A DNA stretch of 64,000 nucleotides from Rhizobium aethiopicum (GTDB lineage Bacteria > Pseudomonadota > Alphaproteobacteria > Rhizobiales > Rhizobiaceae). The position numbers and the translations under genes were made by a program. The notes beneath the pieces are model-generated. The model had not been told where the DNA came from and did no database searches. It saw nothing but the letters and a program-made list of their open reading frames with translations. The stretch lies in assembly GCF_900094625.1 (NCBI RefSeq), contig NZ_FMAJ01000012.1:62001-126000 (forward strand), read 5' to 3'. Positions 17,003 to 25,529 of the stretch are shown here, piece by piece; position 1 is the stretch's first letter, and every line of letters begins with the position of its first letter.

Positions 17003-17947
17003 TTACGCAGCAGGTTCGCGGCGTTCGTCGGCATCGATCTGAGCCGCCAGTCCCTGTTTGACGAGAACCTTCAACTCGCCCGGATGCAGCCGGATCAAGA
17101 CGTCGCGCTCGAGCGGCAGCAGTTCGCCGTCCATCACGCAATTGGCCTTGGAACGCAATTTGGGGAAGTGCAGGCGCACCTCGGCCGGATGCATCACCAT
17201 GACATCCGCATTTTCGCGCACCTTGCCACGCAGCATGTCGATGGCTAGGCGGGCGACACCGAGCGGTTTTAGCGGATTTGCGGTATAGAAACCGAGCTCG
17301 CCGCTTCTGAGATTATCGGCATAAAGCAACGCATTTTCGCCGAAGGGATTGTTGGAGACCGAGACCGCCGAGACCCAGCGGCGCTCGCGCATGCCGATCG
17401 CCTCGAACTCCACTTCGAACTCGGGCGGATTGAAGATGACGCCGAGAGCGGCCTTGGTGCTGGCCCTGATCTTGCCTAGCCGCGAGCGATAGCTGTAGGC
17501 ATTGCGGTAGCGCACCATTCGGGCATGCAGGCCGGCGGAAAACTGGTGGATAAATGGGCGGCCGTTGGCGCTGGCGATGTCGACATTATCGATCTCGCCT
17601 GATGCCAGCACATCGAGCGCCTGCCAGATATCGAGCGGCACGCGCAGCGAACGGGCGAAGAGGTTCATGGTGCCGGCCGGCACGACGCCGAGCGCGATGC
17701 CGTTTTTCCAGGCAATCGATGCCGCCGCCGAAATCGTCCCGTCGCCGCCGCCAGCGACGATGCCGTCGATATCGTCGCGCTTGGCCGCCCGTTCCATGGC
17801 GGGAATGATCTCCTTGCCTGAGAAAACGATGGCATCGAAATCATGCCCCGCATCCCGAAAGGCTGCCTCGGCCCTCTTCTCGTAGGCCAGCATATCGGTG
17901 GTCCTGAAAGTGCCGCCGTCGCGGTTAAAAAAGCCTACAAGCTTCAT
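17003..17947 (-). CDS. Diacylglycerol kinase-family lipid kinase
   Basis: The 314-residue protein has a DAGK catalytic domain with VAGGGDGTISAAAS (nucleotide-binding GGGDGT) and VVPAGTMNLFARSLRVP. The YegS/DgkB-like C-terminal beta domain contains VSAVSVSNNPFGE and CVMDGE. Such kinases phosphorylate diacylglycerol or related lipids at the membrane. The start at 17947 has GGGAG upstream and begins MKLVGFFNRDGGTF; a 73-codon longer frame has no ribosome site. It diverges from the MFS exporter gene. Confidence 0.82.
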   Translation of the reverse strand: MKLVGFFNRDGGTFRTTDMLAYEKRAEAAFRDAGHDFDAIVFSGKEIIPAMERAAKRDDIDGIVAGGGDGTISAAASIAWKNGIALGVVPAGTMNLFARSLRVPLDIWQALDVLASGEIDNVDIASANGRPFIHQFSAGLHARMVRYRNAYSYRSRLGKIRASTKAALGVIFNPPEFEVEFEAIGMRERRWVSAVSVSNNPFGENALLYADNLRSGELGFYTANPLKPLGVARLAIDMLRGKVRENADVMVMHPAEVRLHFPKLRSKANCVMDGELLPLERDVLIRLHPGELKVLVKQGLAAQIDADERREPAA

Positions 17948-18050
17948 ACGGGCTCCCGTCCCTGGCGCGGAAAAGCTCCTGCCCTGCTCCTCAGATGGTT
18001 GCGGCACTGGCGATTTCAAGCGCCGCCCCTTGCCGGCAGAAATGGCAGAA

Positions 18051-18110
18051 ATGCAAATACTGCAACGGACATATGCAAATAGCAGGACGCTGCACTGCAA
18101 AAAATGCACT
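18051..18110. promoter_or_regulatory. TGCA-rich repeated element between the lipid kinase and MFS exporter genes
   Basis: ATGCAAATA occurs at 18051-18059 and again at 18073-18081, exactly 22 bases apart. Several further TGCA words follow up to about 18108. Two-helical-turn spacing suggests a regulator binding one face of the DNA between divergent genes. I cannot name the regulator. Confidence 0.35.
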
Positions 18111-18241
18111 CGACGCCGACCGCTCCCTTGCGGATAGATCAGATACGGAGAAATCGTCTCCACCACCCCCCGCCATTGTATCCCAACCGCCTCGCGGCGT
18201 CAGGGGCCGTTACCCAGCAGAAACCTTTCTACGGAGCTCTC

Positions 18242-19468
18242 ATGAGTGAGATCGCCATCAATGATTCCATTGAATCCCGACCGGATGACGGACTGCCATC
18301 GGCAACGACCGTGGCTTTGGTTCAGCTGGCGCTCGCCTGCGGCGGCTTCGGCATCGGCACCGGCGAATTCGCGATCATGGGGTTGCTGCCCAATGTCGCC
18401 GAGACTTTCTCGGTGACGACGCCGCAGGCGGGCTACGTCATCAGCGCCTATGCACTCGGCGTGGTCGTCGGCGCTCCCGTCATCGCCGTGCTTGCCGCGA
18501 AGATGGCGCGCCGCACCTTGCTTCTGATGCTGATGGTGATCTTTGCCGCCGGCAATCTGTCGAGCGCGGTGGCGCCGACATTCGAGACATTCACCGTGTT
18601 GCGCTTCATCACCGGCCTGCCGCACGGCGCCTATTTCGGCGTCGCGGCCCTCGTCGCCGCCTCTATGGTGCCTCTGCACCGGCGGGCACGGGCGGTCGGG
18701 CGCGTCATGCTCGGCTTGACCGTCGCGACGCTTCTCGGCACGCCGCTGACAACGTTCTTCGGCCAGTCGCTCGACTGGCAGGTGGCATTCCTGTCGGTCG
18801 GTGTCGTCGGCTTGCTGACGGTGGCGTTGATCTGGGTCTATGTTCCGAAGGACAGGGTTTCCGAGGAGGCAAGTTTCTCACGCGAACTCGGCGCCTTCCG
18901 CCGGCCACAGGTCTGGCTGACGCTCGGCATCGCCGCCGTCGGCTATGGCGGCATGTTCGCCATGTTCAGCTACATCGCCTCGACAACGACCGAGGTGGCG
19001 ATGCTGCCGGCAAGTGCGGTTCCGATCATGCTGATCCTCTTCGGCGTCGGCATGAATGCCGGCAATTTCATCGGCTCGTGGCTCGCCGACAAGTCGCTGC
19101 TCGGGACGATCGGCGGCTCGCTCGTCTATAATATCGTCGTTCTCTCCACCTTCTCGCTGACCGCCGCCAACCCCTATATGCTCGGTCTCTCGGTCTTCCT
19201 CGTCGGCTGCGGTTTTGCCGCCGGGCCGGCGCTTCAGACGCGTCTGATGGATGTCGCCGCCGATGCGCAGACGCTGGCCGCCGCCTCCAACCATTCCGCC
19301 TTCAACATCGCCAATGCCATCGGCGCCTGGCTCGGCGGCCTCGTCATCGCCTGGGGCTACGGTTTTGCGGCCACCGGCTATGTCGGCGCAGCGCTCTCCT
19401 TCCTCGGCCTCTTCGTCTTCGCAGCCTCAGCCCGCCTGGAGAGGCGCAGCAGCACGCAGGTCGCTTAG
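18242..19468 (+). CDS. MFS exporter (AraJ/sugar-efflux-like DHA1 family)
   Basis: The 408-residue protein has 12 predicted helices. Helix 1 carries the ALACGGFGIGTGEFAIMGLLP motif of the AraJ/YdhP/SotB group. A motif A-like loop AAKMARRTLLLMLM follows helix 2, and helix 5 has the motif C-like GTPLTTFFGQ. These are proton-driven exporters of arabinose-like sugars or drugs; the substrate is unknown. The ATG at 18242 has GGAG upstream and gives the usual length. An open extension of 46 codons lies upstream but has no ribosome site. Confidence 0.85.
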   Translation: MSEIAINDSIESRPDDGLPSATTVALVQLALACGGFGIGTGEFAIMGLLPNVAETFSVTTPQAGYVISAYALGVVVGAPVIAVLAAKMARRTLLLMLMVIFAAGNLSSAVAPTFETFTVLRFITGLPHGAYFGVAALVAASMVPLHRRARAVGRVMLGLTVATLLGTPLTTFFGQSLDWQVAFLSVGVVGLLTVALIWVYVPKDRVSEEASFSRELGAFRRPQVWLTLGIAAVGYGGMFAMFSYIASTTTEVAMLPASAVPIMLILFGVGMNAGNFIGSWLADKSLLGTIGGSLVYNIVVLSTFSLTAANPYMLGLSVFLVGCGFAAGPALQTRLMDVAADAQTLAAASNHSAFNIANAIGAWLGGLVIAWGYGFAATGYVGAALSFLGLFVFAASARLERRSSTQVA

Positions 19469-19733
19469 AATATCTCCGCCTGCAACGCGCGCAGGTGCGA
19501 CATTCTGGCGTTAAGCGTTTACCCCGCTTGACTTTTTCCACGTTCGGGACCACCTAGCACAACATGTGGACGACGCCTGTTTTCCACGGATTTCAACGGA
19601 GCCATCACTCAGATGCCAAGCGACAGTAGCAGTCGATTGCCTTTGCCGTACGCGGCCGCCCTCGTGCGCTGACCGACTCCTGTCGGCTCGCCCGACCGAC
19701 GCTACGGCGGATCGACGGAAAGGCGAGCCTCAA
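19469..19733 (+). other. 265-base region with the mgtE leader
   Basis: No gene is visible between the MFS stop and mgtE. The last 100 bases contain GC-rich complementary stretches (for example CGACTCCTGTCGG near 19673-19685) that could fold. No match to the Mg2+-sensing M-box could be made by eye. A regulatory leader for mgtE is possible but unsupported. Confidence 0.3.
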
Positions 19734-21107
19734 ATGAATATCAATCGCTTCCCACTTCGGGCAGGCCATGCCGCCCGTGCCTTCATCAACAACAGCCGCG
19801 GCGCAACGATCGCCGAACGCGTTGAAGCGCTGAACGCGCTGACCGTCCAGGATGCCGGGCGTGTGCTGTCAGGCATGCCGCTCGACTATGCCGTCAACAT
19901 TCTCGACCGACCTGAGCTTCGCAACGCCGCACAGATCCTTGCGCTGATCAGCGCCGAGGACGCGGCACGGCTGCTGCATGGCATGTCCAACGACCGCGTC
20001 GCCGACGTGCTGCTGGAACTCGACGGCGAGACCCGCGCCCGGCTGTTCTCCAGCCTCGACGAGCCGGTGCGCATCGCCATCCAGCACCTGATGGGTTATC
20101 CGCCGCGCACGGCCGGCGGCATCATGACGACGGAATTCGTCAGCGTGCCGGATAGCTGGACCGTTGGCCAGACGCTCGATCATGTGCGTCAGGTCGAGCG
20201 CTCACGCGAGACTGTCTACGCCATCTACGTGCTCGATGAGATCAGCCATGCGCTGATGCATGTGGTGACGCTGCGCCGCCTCATCACCGGCGAGCCGGAT
20301 GCCTCCATCCTCACGGTCGCTCAGAAAGGCGCTCCGGTTTCGGCCGATCCGCTGATGAAGCAGGAGGATGTCGCCCGGCTGATCCGCAAGCACGACCTGC
20401 TCGCTTTGCCGGTGACCGACGAACACGGACAGATGCTCGGCATCGTCACCGTCGACGACGTGATCGACACGATGATATCGGATACGACGGAAGCGGCCCA
20501 GAAGTTCGGCGGCATGGAGGCGCTCGGCCAGCCCTATATGAAGATCGGCTTTGCCGGCATGATCCGCAAGCGCGCCGGCTGGCTCGCCGCCCTCTTCCTC
20601 GGCGAGATGCTGACGGCAAGCGCCATGCAGCATTTTGAAGGCGAGCTGGAAAAGGCCGTGGTGCTGACGCTGTTCATCCCGCTGATCATGAGCTCGGGCG
20701 GCAATTCCGGCTCGCAGGCGACCTCGTTGATCATCCGGGCGCTGGCGCTCGGCGAGCTGAAGCTCTCCGACTGGTGGAAGGTGCTGTTGCGCGAACTGCC
20801 GACCGGCATCGTGCTCGGCGCGATCCTCGGCCTCGTCGGCTTCATCCGCATCGTCTTCTGGCAGATGGCGGGACTCTACGATTACGGTCCGCACTGGCAG
20901 ATGGTCGCCGTCACGGTGTTTGCCGCCCTGATCGGCATCGTCACCTTCGGCTCGATCTGCGGCTCGATGCTGCCCTTCATGCTGCAGAAGCTTCGGCTCG
21001 ATCCGGCCAGCGCCTCGGCTCCCTTCGTCGCCACCCTGGTCGACGTCACCGGGCTCGTCATCTACTTCTCGGTGGCGCTGCTCATCCTCAGCGGGACGCT
21101 GCTGTAG
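19734..21107 (+). CDS. mgtE: MgtE-type magnesium transporter
   Basis: The 457-residue protein has an N-terminal MgtE helical domain with repeated LxxMxxDxxxDxL-type units (LHGMSNDRVADVLLELD), YPPRTAGGIMTTEFVSV leading into two CBS domains (about 120-255; LLALPVTDEHGQMLGIVTVDD), and a five-helix membrane domain. The membrane domain has the pore signature SSGGNSGSQATSL and a second-site ASAPFVATLVDVTGLV. It is a Mg2+-gated channel or transporter dimer. The ATG at 19734 follows GGAAAGGCGAG and gives family length; a longer frame starts at 19566 without support. Confidence 0.92.
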   Translation: MNINRFPLRAGHAARAFINNSRGATIAERVEALNALTVQDAGRVLSGMPLDYAVNILDRPELRNAAQILALISAEDAARLLHGMSNDRVADVLLELDGETRARLFSSLDEPVRIAIQHLMGYPPRTAGGIMTTEFVSVPDSWTVGQTLDHVRQVERSRETVYAIYVLDEISHALMHVVTLRRLITGEPDASILTVAQKGAPVSADPLMKQEDVARLIRKHDLLALPVTDEHGQMLGIVTVDDVIDTMISDTTEAAQKFGGMEALGQPYMKIGFAGMIRKRAGWLAALFLGEMLTASAMQHFEGELEKAVVLTLFIPLIMSSGGNSGSQATSLIIRALALGELKLSDWWKVLLRELPTGIVLGAILGLVGFIRIVFWQMAGLYDYGPHWQMVAVTVFAALIGIVTFGSICGSMLPFMLQKLRLDPASASAPFVATLVDVTGLVIYFSVALLILSGTLL

Positions 21108-21153
21108 AGCACGTATATGGCAAGCCGCCGCGGCCGTTGCCCCCTCACCCTAA

Positions 21154-21179
21154 CCCTCTCCCCGTAAACGGGGAGAGGG
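21154..21179. repeat. Dispersed palindromic repeat downstream of mgtE
   Basis: An 11-bp perfect stem with a four-base loop lies in the string CCCTCACCCTAACCCTCTCC around 21142-21161, followed by GGGGAGAGGG. This CCCTCTCCCC-type palindrome is a familiar high-copy intergenic element in Rhizobiales genomes. It may also end mgtE transcription, although no T run follows. The count of copies elsewhere cannot be judged from this window. Confidence 0.65.
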
Positions 21180-21264
21180 GACGTGCCAAAGGCAATGTCG
21201 AGGTTGGTTTCGGCAATTCCCCGGGCCGGAGATGACAGCGACAACGGTCAGCGAACCGAGGGAA

Positions 21265-21738
21265 TCATCTTCCCTCGGGCAGTTTCAATGGCCCATGCGT
21301 CTTGATGCTGCGGATGGCGAAGTTTGAACGGATGTCGCTGACATTCGGCAGCGTCAGCAGCGTCTCCGTCAGAAGCCGTTCATAGGCGGCGAGATCCTCC
21401 ACCACCACTTCGGCCAGGAAATCCGCAGTGCCCGAGATCAGGAAGCAGGAGACGATCTCTGGGATGGCGAGCAACGCCTTTTGCTGCGCCTCGGAATTTT
21501 CACGGCTGTGATGAACCACCTTGAATTCGACGAAGACGGTCAGGCCGAGACCGACTTCCTTGCGATCGATATCGGCGGTGTAGCCGCGAATGATGCCGGA
21601 GCGTTCGAGATTGCGGATGCGGCGCAGGCAGGGAGACGGCGAAAGGTTCACCTTCTCGGCGATCTCAACATTGGTGGCGCGCGCATCCTCCTGCAGGCAT
21701 TTCAGAATGGCAATATCGAATTTGTCGAGATTTGGCAT
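21265..21738 (-). CDS. Lrp/AsnC-family transcriptional regulator
   Basis: The 157-residue regulator starts MPNLDKFDIAILKCLQED. It has a winged helix-turn-helix (NVEIAEKVNLSPSPCLRRIRNLERSGIIRGY, about residues 22-52) and a C-terminal RAM ligand-binding domain (VSCFLISGTADFLAEVVVEDL). Such proteins sense amino acids. It diverges from a DMT exporter gene, the usual layout for an exporter controlled by its own Lrp regulator. Two ATGs further upstream are in frame; none has a clear ribosome site, so the start is uncertain. Confidence 0.87.
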   Translation of the reverse strand: MPNLDKFDIAILKCLQEDARATNVEIAEKVNLSPSPCLRRIRNLERSGIIRGYTADIDRKEVGLGLTVFVEFKVVHHSRENSEAQQKALLAIPEIVSCFLISGTADFLAEVVVEDLAAYERLLTETLLTLPNVSDIRSNFAIRSIKTHGPLKLPEGR

Positions 21739-21883
21739 TTTCGTAATATCCACGGACATGATTTGGCAGAACATTGCGTATAGCATCATTTTGGAGCCAC
21801 AGATAGCAAGGACATGCCCCAGCCTCTGGCGCTAACCTCTTCCTCAACCGGACAAGATCCAGATGAAGGAAAGGATTAGAACG

Positions 21884-22789
21884 ATGAGCACGATCGCATT
21901 TTCAAACGACAGATCGCCTTCCCAGACCCTTGGTTATGCCGCCGGCACCGTTACCGTGCTGATCTGGGCGACCTGGTTTCTGGCAACCCGCCATAGCGCC
22001 GCGACATCGCTCGGCCCGATCGATATCGGCCTCATCCGCTTCGGCATTCCGGCGCTGGCACTTTCGCCCGTCTGGCTTCGCATGGGTCTGCTGCCGAAGG
22101 GCGTGCCGCTCTGTCTGCTGGCGATCATGGTCGCCGGCTGCGGCGCGATTTTCTTTCTGGTGACGACGCTGGCCATTCACTCCACACCGGCGGCCTCCTC
22201 CGGCATCCTGCTCGGCGGCTCCATGCCGCTTGCCACCGCCCTGATCGGCATCGTGCTGTTTCGGGAACGGCCGGATGTCACGCGCATCGTCGGGCTGGCG
22301 GCCATCGTCGCCGGGGTGATGATCCTGCTGGTCCCCAGCCTTGCCAATGCCTCCCTGCCCTGGACGAGCTTCGTCATGCTGCCGGCCGGGGCCGTGCTCT
22401 GGGCAAGCTACACCCATGCCTTCCGCCGCTCGGGCCTGACGGCTATTCAGGCAAGTGCACTGATCGCCGTCTGGTCCTTCTTGATCATGGCCGTGCTCGC
22501 CTTCGTCTTCGGCATTTCGCTGCCGCAGGCGCCGCTTCCGGAAATCGGCCTGCAGGTGCTGAGCCAGGGCATCCTTTCCGGCCTCGTCGCCATGGTCGCC
22601 TATGGCACGGCCGTCCGCACCCTCGGCGGAACGCAGGCTGCCGCCTTCACGGCGCTGACACCCGTTCTCGCCACAGTCGGCGGTGGCCTCCTGCTTGGCG
22701 AAACGATCGGCTTCGCCGAATTCAGCGCCGCCGTGATTACCGGCATAGGCGTAGCACTTTCGACGGGGATCGCCGCACGCCGTCACTGA
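21884..22789 (+). CDS. EamA/DMT-family exporter
   Basis: The 301-residue protein has ten predicted helices in two EamA repeats (about 15-145 and 155-295). Recognisable elements are LIWATWFLATRH in helix 1, SGILLGGSMPLATALIGIVLFRERP at the end of repeat 1, and the parallel AAFTALTPVLATVGGGLLLGE in repeat 2. RhaT/RhtA-like members export amino acids or metabolites. The ATG at 21884 follows GGAAAGGA. It is divergent from the Lrp-family gene, which probably controls it. Confidence 0.85.
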   Translation: MSTIAFSNDRSPSQTLGYAAGTVTVLIWATWFLATRHSAATSLGPIDIGLIRFGIPALALSPVWLRMGLLPKGVPLCLLAIMVAGCGAIFFLVTTLAIHSTPAASSGILLGGSMPLATALIGIVLFRERPDVTRIVGLAAIVAGVMILLVPSLANASLPWTSFVMLPAGAVLWASYTHAFRRSGLTAIQASALIAVWSFLIMAVLAFVFGISLPQAPLPEIGLQVLSQGILSGLVAMVAYGTAVRTLGGTQAAAFTALTPVLATVGGGLLLGETIGFAEFSAAVITGIGVALSTGIAARRH

Positions 22790-22814
22790 CGCACCAGCGT
22801 CAGCAGCAAAAGCC

Positions 22815-22847
22815 AAAGCCGCCGACAGCCCTCGCTGCGGCGGCTTT
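22815..22847. terminator. Bidirectional terminator between convergent genes
   Basis: Ten-base arms AAAGCCGCCG and CGGCGGCTTT flank an inner four-base-pair helix with one bulge and a CCTC loop. A T-containing tail follows on each strand. It sits between the DMT exporter (+) and the L,D-transpeptidase (-) and should stop transcription from both sides. Confidence 0.8.
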
Positions 22848-22870
22848 CCTCATGGACGCCCTTTGCTCGT

Positions 22871-23485
22871 TCAAGCCTGGATGACGACCACCCTGGCGCC
22901 GACATCGACGCGGCTATAGAGATCGATCACGTCGTGGTTCATCATGCGGATACAGCCGCTCGACATGGCAAGACCGATCGATTCCGGCTGGTTCGTACCG
23001 TGAATGCGGAAATGGGTGTCGTTGCCGCCGCGATAAAGATACATCGCCCGCGCGCCGAGCGGATTGTTCGGGCCGCCCGGCATGCCACCGGCGAGCCTGC
23101 GATAACGTTCCTCGCGGCGCTGCATGTTCTCCGTCGGCGTCCAGCTCGGCCATTCCGCCTTGCGCCCGACATAGGCGTTGCCGGCAAATGCCAGCCCCTC
23201 GCGGCCAACACCGACGCCATAACGCATTGCGCGGCCGTTCCCGAGGACATAGTAGGCGCGGCGCGCCGGCGTATCGATGACGATCGTGCCTGCAGCATAA
23301 GCGGCTTCGTAGGCGACTTCCTGACGGCGGAGCTCCGGCTTGATCTTGTCGATCGGCACCTGCTTCAGCGGAAACTTTTCATCGGGAAGCGCTGCGTAAT
23401 TCGTCTGACTGTTCAGACCGGTCGAAGAGCAACCGGCCACAACAAGAGGCAGGGCAATCAGGAAGCCCCGGCGGGAGATCGTCAT
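22871..23485 (-). CDS. L,D-transpeptidase lipoprotein (YkuD domain)
   Basis: The 204-residue protein starts MTISRRGFLIALPLVVAGCS. That is a twin-Arg-like motif followed by a lipobox, so it is probably a lipoprotein. The YkuD domain ends with RIHGTNQ and MSSGCIRM, the normal catalytic His and Cys motifs. It would cross-link peptidoglycan or attach envelope proteins. It shares VGRKAEWP-W-P and NPLGAR-MYLY elements with the copy inside the Tad operon but has the standard CIRM sequence and its own terminator. Confidence 0.9.
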   Translation of the reverse strand: MTISRRGFLIALPLVVAGCSSTGLNSQTNYAALPDEKFPLKQVPIDKIKPELRRQEVAYEAAYAAGTIVIDTPARRAYYVLGNGRAMRYGVGVGREGLAFAGNAYVGRKAEWPSWTPTENMQRREERYRRLAGGMPGGPNNPLGARAMYLYRGGNDTHFRIHGTNQPESIGLAMSSGCIRMMNHDVIDLYSRVDVGARVVVIQA

Positions 23486-23620
23486 GAATGTGTCCTTAGT
23501 GCGTCAACAAGATGTCGCAAGCTAAGGAATTTATGGTTAACGAATGGCTAAGAGCCGCCGCCGGCGGTCGATCACGAAGACGTCAGTCCGTGAAATTGCC
23601 GGCTGTGGTGCCGATCTGCC

Positions 23621-25285
23621 TCACATATTCGGATAGACCGGCCCCTCGCCGCCCTGCGGCGGCACCCAATTGATGTTCTGGTTGGGGTCCTTGATGTCGC
23701 AGGTCTTGCAGTGCACGCAGTTCTGGGCGTTGATGACGAAGGTCTTGTCGCCATCCTTTTCCACCCATTCGTAGACGCCGGCCGGACAGTAGCGCGTCGA
23801 CGGGCCGGCATAGATGCCGAGCTCGGAGCTTTTCTGCAACGCCATGTCCTTGACCTGCAGATGCACCGGCTGGTCCTCCTCGTGATTGGTGTTCGACAGG
23901 AACACCGAGGACAGACGGTCGAAGGTCAAGACGCCGTCCGGCTTCGGATAGGCAATCGGCTTGTGATTTGCGGCCGGCTCCAGCGACTGCGCATCGGTCT
24001 TGCCGTGACCAAGCGTGCCGAAGACGGAGAAGCCGAACAGCGTATTGGTCCACATGTCCAGACCGCCGAGCGCCACGCCGAGCGCCGTGCCGAACTTCGA
24101 CCACAGCGGCTTGACGTTCCTCACCCGCTTCAGATCCTTGCCGATGTCGCCCTTGCGCCATTCATTCTCGATCTCGACCACCTCGTCATGGCTGCGGCCG
24201 GATGCAATCGCCGCCGCCACCTTCTCAGCCGCCAGCATGCCAGACAGCACCGCATTGTGGCTGCCCTTGATGCGCGGCACGTTGACGAGACCGGCCGAAC
24301 AGCCGATCAGCGCGCCGCCGGGGAAGGAAAGCTTCGGCACCGACTGATAACCGCCCTCAGTGATGGCGCGGGCCCCATAGGAGAGCCGCTTGCCGCCCTC
24401 GAAGGTTCCCCGGATCGCCGGATGCGTCTTGAAGCGCTGGAATTCCTCGAAGGGGTAGAGATAGGGGTTCTTGTAGTTCAGGTGGACGACGAAGCCGACG
24501 GCCACCAGATTGTCTTCGAGGTGATAGAGGAAGGAGCCACCGCCGGTCTTCATCCCGAGCGGCCAGCCGAAGGAGTGCTGCACCAGGCCCGGCTTGTGGT
24601 TCTCCGGCTTAACCTGCCAGAGCTCCTTGATGCCGATGCCGAATTTCTGCGGCTCGCGGTCCTTCGAGAGATCGAACTTGGCGATCAGCTGCTTGGCGAG
24701 CGAACCGCGCACGCCCTCGCCGATCAGCGTGTATTTGCCGCGCAGCTCCATGCCGCGGGTGTAGTTCGCTCCCGGCTCGCCGTTTCTCTCGATGCCCATG
24801 TCGCCGGTGGCAACGCCGATCACCGCACCCTTGTCATCGTAAAGCACTTCGGCGGCGGCAAAACCCGGATAGATCTCGACGCCGAGTTCTTCCGCCTTCG
24901 TCGCCAGCCAGCGACAGACATTGCCGAGCGAGACGATGTAATTGCCGTGATTGTTCATCAAGGGCGGCATCAGCACATTCGGCAGGCGGATCGAGCCGGC
25001 CGGCCCCAGCACCAGGAAATGGTCTGCGGTGACTTCCGTCTTGAACGGATGCTCGGCATCCTCGCGCCAGCCCGGCAGCAGCCGGTCGATGCCGATCGGA
25101 TCAACGACGGCGCCCGAGAGAATATGGGCGCCGACCTCGGCCCCCTTCTCCAAGACCACGACCGACAGTTCCGGATCGACTTGTTTCAGCCGGATCGCCG
25201 CCGCCAGACCGGCAGGACCGGCGCCGACGATCACAACGTCGAATTCCATGCTCTCGCGTTCTGGCAGCTCAGTCGTCTCGGTCAT
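23621..25285 (-). CDS. Electron transfer flavoprotein-ubiquinone oxidoreductase
   Basis: The 554-residue inner-membrane-associated flavoprotein moves electrons from ETF (fatty-acid and branched-chain amino-acid oxidation) to ubiquinone. The N-terminal FAD Rossmann motif is VIVGAGPAGLAAAIRL. The middle region has LIGEGVRGSLAKQL, GYQSVPKLSFPGGALIG and AGLVNVPRIKGSHNA. The C-terminal 4Fe-4S domain carries CPAGVYEW and NCVHCKTCDIK, giving four cysteines. Length and order match ETF-QO. It is divergent from an SDR gene across a palindrome. Confidence 0.93.
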   Translation of the reverse strand: MTETTELPERESMEFDVVIVGAGPAGLAAAIRLKQVDPELSVVVLEKGAEVGAHILSGAVVDPIGIDRLLPGWREDAEHPFKTEVTADHFLVLGPAGSIRLPNVLMPPLMNNHGNYIVSLGNVCRWLATKAEELGVEIYPGFAAAEVLYDDKGAVIGVATGDMGIERNGEPGANYTRGMELRGKYTLIGEGVRGSLAKQLIAKFDLSKDREPQKFGIGIKELWQVKPENHKPGLVQHSFGWPLGMKTGGGSFLYHLEDNLVAVGFVVHLNYKNPYLYPFEEFQRFKTHPAIRGTFEGGKRLSYGARAITEGGYQSVPKLSFPGGALIGCSAGLVNVPRIKGSHNAVLSGMLAAEKVAAAIASGRSHDEVVEIENEWRKGDIGKDLKRVRNVKPLWSKFGTALGVALGGLDMWTNTLFGFSVFGTLGHGKTDAQSLEPAANHKPIAYPKPDGVLTFDRLSSVFLSNTNHEEDQPVHLQVKDMALQKSSELGIYAGPSTRYCPAGVYEWVEKDGDKTFVINAQNCVHCKTCDIKDPNQNINWVPPQGGEGPVYPNM

Positions 25286-25430
25286 TCATTCGTCTCCGCT
25301 TGGCCGCCTGTGGCCGTCATCCCATGGGCACTGTCTTGTCAAAACCGTGAAGCATTGTCGAGCCGGGATGCGACAGCCAATCCTCTAATCGCACAACGAC
25401 ATTTCTGCCGATCCGAGACTTACACTAACG

Positions 25431-25447
25431 CTTACGTTAACGTCAAT
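25431..25447. promoter_or_regulatory. LiuR-like palindrome between the ETF-QO and SDR genes
   Basis: CTTACGTTAACGTCAAT contains the perfect palindrome ACGTTAACGT. MerR-family LiuR sites in proteobacteria have the form TTTACGTnnACGTAAA or close variants, and ETF-QO genes are common targets of fatty-acid/branched-chain degradation regulators. The location between divergent genes fits an operator. The regulator gene is not in this window. Confidence 0.45.
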
Positions 25448-25529
25448 TATGAACCCATTGCGGCAGCCCCTCCCTTTCCTTTTTCATCGCCTGCGCCTTA
25501 TACATCGCTCGAAGACATCGGAGGATATC

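Noticed and set aside
16811-17005. 62 open codons in frame after the lipid kinase stop
   Set aside because: They contain no start codon with a ribosome site or known motif and run into the end of cpaA. Chance openness in GC-rich DNA explains them; stop read-through is not supported.
19469-19733. M-box magnesium riboswitch before mgtE
   Set aside because: The conserved M-box words could not be found by eye, so no known riboswitch is claimed.
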